64,000 nucleotides of DNA from Cyathus striatus (taxonomy: Eukaryota; Basidiomycota; Agaricomycetes; Agaricales; Nidulariaceae), in assembly GCA_025738555.1 (NCBI GenBank), contig JAOVFP010000003.1:3286001-3350000 (forward strand). The letters run 5' to 3'. Each line of letters starts with the position of its first letter. Position 1 is the first letter of the stretch. The notes under the pieces are model-generated. The model saw only the letters and a program-made list of their open reading frames with translations, was not told where the DNA came from and did not search any database. Positions 58,500-64,000 of the stretch are shown here, piece after piece. The position numbers and the translations under genes are program-made.

Positions 58500-59050
58500 C
58501 TCACTCATGGAGAAGTGAAATAACTTACATGAATGCCACAGAATTTGTTCTGTACCTTGTGAAAAAATAGGGCAGTTGTTTGGTCCAGCTGGGCTATCCC
58601 AATGACACAAAGAAAAAAAGCGAAATCGGTGGAAACAGTGGTAGTTGAAAATGGAGCTACTTCCTAAAGAGGAAGGGGGGCAACTGAAAGAATGCCACAC
58701 CAATCTCCCTACACACTGTGCACAGAGAGCGGTCCCAACTCTAATATATATAGAGCTGTGTGGCAACTGGCAAACACTCGTAAAGAGAGGCCAGGTAGGT
58801 AGGACTTCACTGCACTTCACCTTGGTCTGCCAATTCTCCTGCCACTGTAATGCCTGAGACGGCTGCAGCAAAAAACACAATCCCTACTTAATACACAAAC
58901 AAAGAGCACAGAGAAGCCAGAGAGCCAGAGAGCCAGAGAGCCAAAGTCCAGAGCCAAGAGAGCACAGAGCCTAGAGCCTAGAGCCAAGAGCCAAAAGTCC
59001 AAGGGGTCCAGAGGTCCAGAGTACCTGTTAAATAAAAAAAAAACACCAAA
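58500..59050 (-). promoter_or_regulatory. Conserved 5' leader of Helitron unit 5
   Basis: Homologous to leaders of units 1 and 2, with a GTAAGT donor at about 58528 and the AGAGCC simple repeat at about 58910-58985. Likely promoter, untranslated first exon and intron. The remaining 59050-59814 is AT-rich element sequence without a gene. Confidence 0.5.
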
Positions 59051-59814
59051 AACTTGCAAAAATGGAAGGAAAAAACACTATAGAATAGTGCAGAGGCTGC
59101 CAAAAAATGCGAAATTTTAGTCAACATGAAGCAATAATGTGCCTGAGAACATACAGTGGGATGGGGGGGGGTAAAAAATCAAGGGGGGGAAGTGAAATCA
59201 GGTCCAGAAGGGGTCCAAAGATACCCAAAAAATAGGCAAAAACTCGCAGAAATGCAAGAAAAACACTATAGAATGGTGCTGTGGCTGCCAAAAAAAGCGA
59301 AAATTCAGTCAGAATGAAGTAAAACTGTGGCTAAACACATACTGTATGATAGTGGGGCATGAAATAAAGGGGGGGGGAGAGTGGGGGGAGCAAAGGAAAG
59401 GGCAGCTGCACAGCATCAGTGCAGCATTGCAGCAATGTGGCGGCGCGGCGCGCCCATCTACTTACAAATCGCTTAGTAATGATTGCAATGCAATGCGCCT
59501 CATCATGCAGCGACCTTTGAAGAAGCTTAGTCATCTACTTTCTTTATTTTACATCGTTTGCATCCTTCCGTTTCAGGCAGAGGCCATTGACCCCATCAAT
59601 CCCCAGTCCAAAATGGGAAGGTCCCCCCTCCATCAGTGATCACCTTTCGAAAAAAACACTCACAATCACCCAAAAACGAAAAAATACTAAATACAGTAAT
59701 TTTTTTCTAAATACTGATGCCCCTCTCAACATGGCAAGTTTCCCACACGAAAGCGGCTGTCCCACGCTACTTATATACCCAAATTCCCCACGCCTTGTCT
59801 CATTATATATAAGA

Positions 59815-60015
59815 CAAGCTTTACACCCGTGCTCCGCTACGGGTACGGGAGCCTGTCGGCTCCCTCCTCCGCTCCACACAGATGACAGCTTGCTGTGGGG
59901 CTGCGCCCCCCAGACCCCCTGCTTCTTAATCCCAGTTCCTTACACTGAGGGGCTGCGCCCCCAGACCCCCGCTTTTTTTCTTCTTGGGGGGTTGCACCCC
60001 CCAAACCCCCTGCTA
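59815..60015 (-). repeat. Helitron 3' module, unit 6
   Basis: Terminal hairpin at 59826-59843 and the same GC-rich hairpin series as units 2 and 3. Confidence 0.8.
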
Positions 60016-60033
60016 ACCCATCAGGAATATATC

Positions 60034-60160
60034 CACCCGTGTAGATTGTATCTGCACCCGTGTAGATTGTATCTGCACCCGTGTAGATTGTATCTGCACC
60101 CGTGTAGATTGTATCTGCACCCGTGTAGATTGTATCTGCACCCATGTAGATTGTATCTGT
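60034..60160. repeat. 21-bp minisatellite, 6 copies (unit 6)
   Basis: Monomer CTGCACCCGTGTAG followed by ATTGTAT. The last copy is CACCCATG. Same period, core and position as in units 3 and 4, with a different linker. Confidence 0.92.
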
Positions 60161-62138
60161 GATTATAGACATACCTGTGATCTATATATTCTATATATTG
60201 TATATTGCCCATGTCTTATATCATATATATATCACATCCATCACTATTTGCACATAAATTACATTATCAATCTACCTTTTATATATAACATCATCTTTTC
60301 ATCACAACCAACCTGAATTTCAGCAACCCCTTTCTTAAATTTTCACTATGAAACATGACTTTCTTGTGAAACAAAACCAAAATACTGGGAAACCTGCTCA
60401 CAAAATAGGTGTGCAATAACACACCCATGTTGTTTACATCTCTACACATCCTCACTACACACATCCACACACATTTGTCACCCATCACCATTTACACTTA
60501 ACTTATATCACTCACATATCTCTTCTCCTACCACTCAATGTCAAAACCCAAACTTTATCAAACACACCACTAATTACTAATGTCCTAATCAAATATATAA
60601 TATCTAATCATTATACTCCTTACCTATCAGAAATATATCTACCCATCTGGTTTATATCTACACACATCCACACACATCAATCACACACCCATGTAGTTTA
60701 GTCTTCACTATTTTCATTCCCTGAAACAGAATAAATCTATTTTAATCAATACTCCTATTTCTATTCATTACACTCAAATTACACACTGAGAACATTACTA
60801 TATCCACCATACATTACTACAGTGTCCATCAAATATTTTATTATTTATGAATTATAATCCTATTGTCATCCTCATATATCATATGTATCACCCATGTCAT
60901 ATATATCAATATTCAGAAATCCCCAAACATCAACTGGTATTTATACACCTGTATGATATATATCATATATGTCACCTGTGTGGTATATATCAATATTCAG
61001 AAATCCCCAAATATCAACCTATCCACCAAAATCAGAAACTATACACATATCCTTTATCTACATATCATCAATCCCAGTATTCACATCAAATAAACACATA
61101 TTATGCACCTCTCACCAAATATTCACATCATCAATTGCTGAAAACCAACTCAAACCATATATAATACACTATAAATTACTACACCATCCATCAAATACAT
61201 CATAATTTATCAATTATACTACCATTGTTATCCACATAAATATTCTGTGAAATATATCTACCTGTGCTGTTTATATCCACATCCATGTTGTTTAGTCTCA
61301 AACATTACTACAGTGCCCATCAAAAAAATATTATTCACTCATTATAATCCTATTGTGAATCTCATATATCAATATTCCTCAATCCCCAAATATAAACTGC
61401 TATTTATATACCTGTGTGATATATATCATAATATATCTACCCATGTGGTTTATATCTACACCCATCCAAATACATGAATTACCTATAACCATTTACATCT
61501 AAACCACACATCACATATATATTTATTCTCCTACTTCTGACTCCCCAAATATTCACTTGCATATTAAATTCTTTTATTCTACACATATATTCTTTGCCTA
61601 CATAATAAAAATATTTTAACTCATACTATAATTCAACTCAATCATTACCAAGTCCACCATTAATTTAATCATTATAGTCCTATTACATCAAGGGGGGGAA
61701 CACATTACACCAATATATATAACACAGCTGACACACTCAACAACACCATAAATTTTCAATATCACCCTCCCAGAAATCTCAATATTTCTACAAATATATC
61801 TTTATAATGCCATTATAATCAATATATATATATATATATATACTGTATTATTGTGATGTATAATCCCAAGAGGGGTGGAAAGGGAAAGGAAAAGGAAGTG
61901 CCAGTGGCAGAACTTCGTGCATTAGTTCAGACATCAATGACCCATCGTGGCGTGCGCATTTTCAAATGCTTAGTCATTTACTTTTGCATTCATCCATTTT
62001 GAGAAAGCTTAGTCATTTACTTTATCCTTCTGTTTTGAGTCCATCAATTCCCACACAAAAAGTTCCCATTCACCCAAAAAAATTCCCATGGTTCCATTTA
62101 TATCAAAACTCACACGCCTTGTCTCATTATATATAAGA

Positions 62139-62460
62139 TTACTTGTGCTAAGTAGTCTAATTAGTCATGTTGTGACCAAATTGTGACCTCGTTTTTGTTC
62201 TTCAGAATCAAAGTTCAACCGCTTCCTACTACATGATAAGTGCGCACATTTGCAACTTGATAGTATTGCCTGTGCAACTAACAACTGGAAGTCATTTAAT
62301 TAAACTTCTCTGTGATTTGGTATGTGTTCAAAATACATGGACCCTGGAAACCTCTATCCAACGTTCTTGTTACCTAAGGCTCTGTTCGGCAAAACAATAC
62401 GGGGCGTATTCTCAGTTTCTGAGAATGTGATCAAAGTCTCAGGCTCCATATTTGGTAAGA
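62139..62460 (+). repeat. Host right flank and paralogous leader segment upstream of zinc-finger array 2
   Basis: 62220-62390 aligns with 24780-24940. A likely exon (acceptor at about 62203, donor GTATGT at about 62319) reads MISAHICNLIVLPVQLTTG and SHLIKLLCDL. Function is unknown. 62460-62870 has no supported gene. Confidence 0.6.
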
Positions 62461-62901
62461 CACTGCCACTAGCGGTAGCTGCCGGTTTGATTAGTGATAC
62501 CGCATTGATCAACTGCCTGCTTCTGCCTGGCATTTGTCCTTGCTCCTGGTGTTATTTTTGCTTTTCTCTTTGCCTCCTCAGTGTGGCCTCCTCAAACATA
62601 TTTTTGAAAAAATTGTCCAGATGAGACAGCATGGAGTATTTTACAAAAGTATCTTTTAGTTTGTTTAGCTATTAAGTAATATAGTAGAAAATAAATAAAT
62701 TTGAACATACTTTGAGATGGTTTCATTTGAGTGTTGGCTGCAATATTTCTATATGTGTCTGTTACTGGCCTGAGTATCCATCATGTTGGTGAGAGGTTTC
62801 AACACTCAAATGAAACAAGTGGACACCGGTAAGAATGTCTCTGATTTAATGTTGGAACAGTAACAATAGCGTTGCGTAGGTCCGCCCCTAATGCACCTGT
62901 C

Positions 62902-63990
62902 ATGCACGTACAAGGTTTAAAGGATATAGTTCGCGTTAGTGACGCTGGAGAAATTAAAGATCTCCCCATCAACTGGAAATGCGAGGTTTGTAAAGAATCA
63001 ATGAGACTTGAGGACAAGAATAGACATCTGGTTGGGGCCCAACATCGTTATACACTTCAGAATCAGGCAGCCACTGCCAGAGCAGCGTAAGCCCTCCTCC
63101 TAAAATGACTATGACGAAACCCTCTAACTACAGTTTGGCACGCTAACTCTTCTGTTGGGTTTTATAGGAATATACACCCACTTCGATTTGAATCACTGTG
63201 AGTGAATTCCTCTCCTTGGCATATTGTATTTCCAGCGAGTTTAAGTCGATTTAAAGGGGTAATGACACTGGTACAACTAATAGAGTACCTCACCACTACA
63301 GTATGGCTTCACTGATAGAAGTGCCTTCCGTCGCGCACCATAAACATACTCCTCAGGAAGCAAATCCTGAAGTTAAAGCTCATGACAAGGGAGTGGGCCT
63401 TTCCATCAATGAACTTGCCGACCAACGTGCCCGGTGGTATTGCAGTGTTTGCCGTACATCGATGGCATTCAGAGACACAAATCAACATTTGTCAGGCAAA
63501 GAGCATCACGATAATAAAATGAAACACAGTCAAAATAGAATCACCAAATCAACTGGCAGCTCATCGTACGTTATTTGCTCTTATATTACTAGCTTCCAAA
63601 ATACTATAATGCACTGGTAATACAGAATCGATTCCATTGCGAAACATGCAGCTGATTTACACACCAAATGGGAATGCAGTGTGTGCAATACCTCGATGGA
63701 TGTCGAAGACAAGGCTGGTCATTTATCAAGCATTCGGCATCGGGATAATGTTCAATTAAGGTATAATTTGTGAGTAACTTCACATTACATCAATGTCGGA
63801 AGTTTTCTGATGTACTGGCTATCGTGCACGAAAGTTTCCCACTGCCAGAAGCTGGCAAAATTTACGATAAAAAAGAGGTCAAATGTGAATGCATCGTCTG
63901 CAGTACCCGGATAGAAGTTCGAGTCAAGAGAAGTCATTTTTCGGGAAAGAAACATCAAAGTAAAGTTCAAACAAAAGACGGTCAAAATGG
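62902..63990 (+). CDS. Tandem U1/matrin-type C2H2 zinc-finger protein, array 2 (runs off the window)
   Basis: Four fingers of the C-x2-C-x11-H-x5-H type are visible: WKCEVCKESMRLEDKNRHL (about 62977), WYCSVCRTSMAFRDTNQHL (about 63437), WECSVCNTSMDVEDKAGHL (about 63672) and CECIVCSTRIEVRVKRSHF (about 63890). Exons are separated by short introns (GTAAGC at about 63089, GTACGT at about 63566, GTGAGT at about 63771). The intron at 63771 and the following exon start are clearly homologous to 25627-25720 of array 1. Start ATG 62902 is the first in frame before finger 1. The last finger lacks the usual Trp (CEC for WEC). The gene continues beyond the end of the window. Confidence 0.65.
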
Positions 63991-64000
63991 ACCAACTGAT

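Larger units (their letters stand above)
51963..59814 (-). mobile_element. Helitron unit 5 (putatively autonomous)
   Basis: 7.85 kb with intact ends, an intact Rep-helicase frame, Pro-rich upstream exons, a leader and a 5' terminus at 59814. It is the best candidate for the source of activity for this family in the window. Confidence 0.87.
34754..62138 (-). mobile_element. Head-to-tail array of six Helitron units
   Basis: On the plus strand every unit begins CAAGC(C/T)TTACACCCGTGCT and ends ATAATGAG-complement ...CATTATATATA(A)GA, and the next unit begins at once with no host base between. In element (minus) orientation the start is TCTTATATATAATGAG (or TCTATATATAATGAG) and the end is ACGGGTGTAAGGCTTG. 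The whole array is flanked by plus-strand A (34753) and T (62139), the Helitron A/T target. Units are 34754-41254, 41255-48726, 48727-50277, 50278-51962, 51963-59814 and 59815-62138. Units 1, 2 and 5 carry Rep-helicase genes; 3, 4 and 6 do not. Confidence 0.85.
59815..62138 (-). mobile_element. Helitron unit 6 (non-autonomous, 2.3 kb)
   Basis: 5'-most unit; its TC terminus (TCTTATATATAATGAGACAAGG) at 62138 meets host T at 62139. The body is AT-rich with blocks shared with units 3 and 4 (for example 60700-60960 with 49225-49430), some of them repeated again near 61300-61440. No coding capacity. Confidence 0.83.

Noticed and set aside
34754..62138. Six independent Helitron insertions next to each other
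   Set aside because: Internal junctions have no A/T host flanks and no intervening bases; only the outer borders do.

Overview
The window looks like a basidiomycete (Agaricomycete-type) nuclear genome segment. The evidence is intron-dense genes with many ~50-60 bp GT/AG introns, a FunK1-type fungal kinase, several DUF6533-like membrane-protein genes, a flavin-dependent halogenase, and fungal-style Helitron, copia and TIR elements. No prokaryotic features and no rRNA or tRNA gene were seen.

Region 1 (1-28 kb) is host sequence with few genes and many decayed duplications. It holds the tail of a DUF6533-like gene (1-362), an apparently complete 8-exon FAD-dependent halogenase (3203-5098, +), and a second, nearly complete DUF6533-like gene (6017-7623, +). 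These are followed by a large ANK-PH-FFAT-ORD oxysterol-binding protein (13185-8386, -), a FunK1-type kinase (16696-15277, -) and an unassigned protein (about 18.3-18.9 kb, -). Next come a kinase-tail remnant, a duplicated copy of the oxysterol-binding protein's first exon and 5' flank (20.56-21.24 kb) and a DUF6533-like pseudogene (-). After these lie a 1.08-kb element with ~285-bp inverted repeats, and a gene built from tandem U1-type C2H2 zinc-finger exons (25.08-26.6 kb).

Region 2 (28-62 kb) is a nest of mobile DNA. It contains a young Ty1/copia retrotransposon (28082-33139, near-identical LTRs, 5-bp target duplication) and a 1.2-kb element with 16-bp TIRs and an 8-bp duplication (33322-34530). 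The main object is a 27.4-kb head-to-tail array of six Helitron units (34754-62138), all in the minus orientation and together occupying one A/T target site. Units 1, 2 and 5 carry Rep-helicase genes. Unit 5 has an intact 1473-codon Rep/Pif1 frame, while units 1 and 2 are broken. Units 3, 4 and 6 are short and non-autonomous, and each carries its own ~21-bp minisatellite with the same CACCCGTG core.

Region 3 (62.1-64 kb) returns to host sequence. A segment paralogous to 24.78-24.94 kb is followed by a second zinc-finger exon array that runs off the window. The two arrays have the same order and strand, so the mobile nest appears to sit between two tandemly duplicated zinc-finger genes.

Exon boundaries were placed by eye from splice signals and family similarity. 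No database or alignment program was used.
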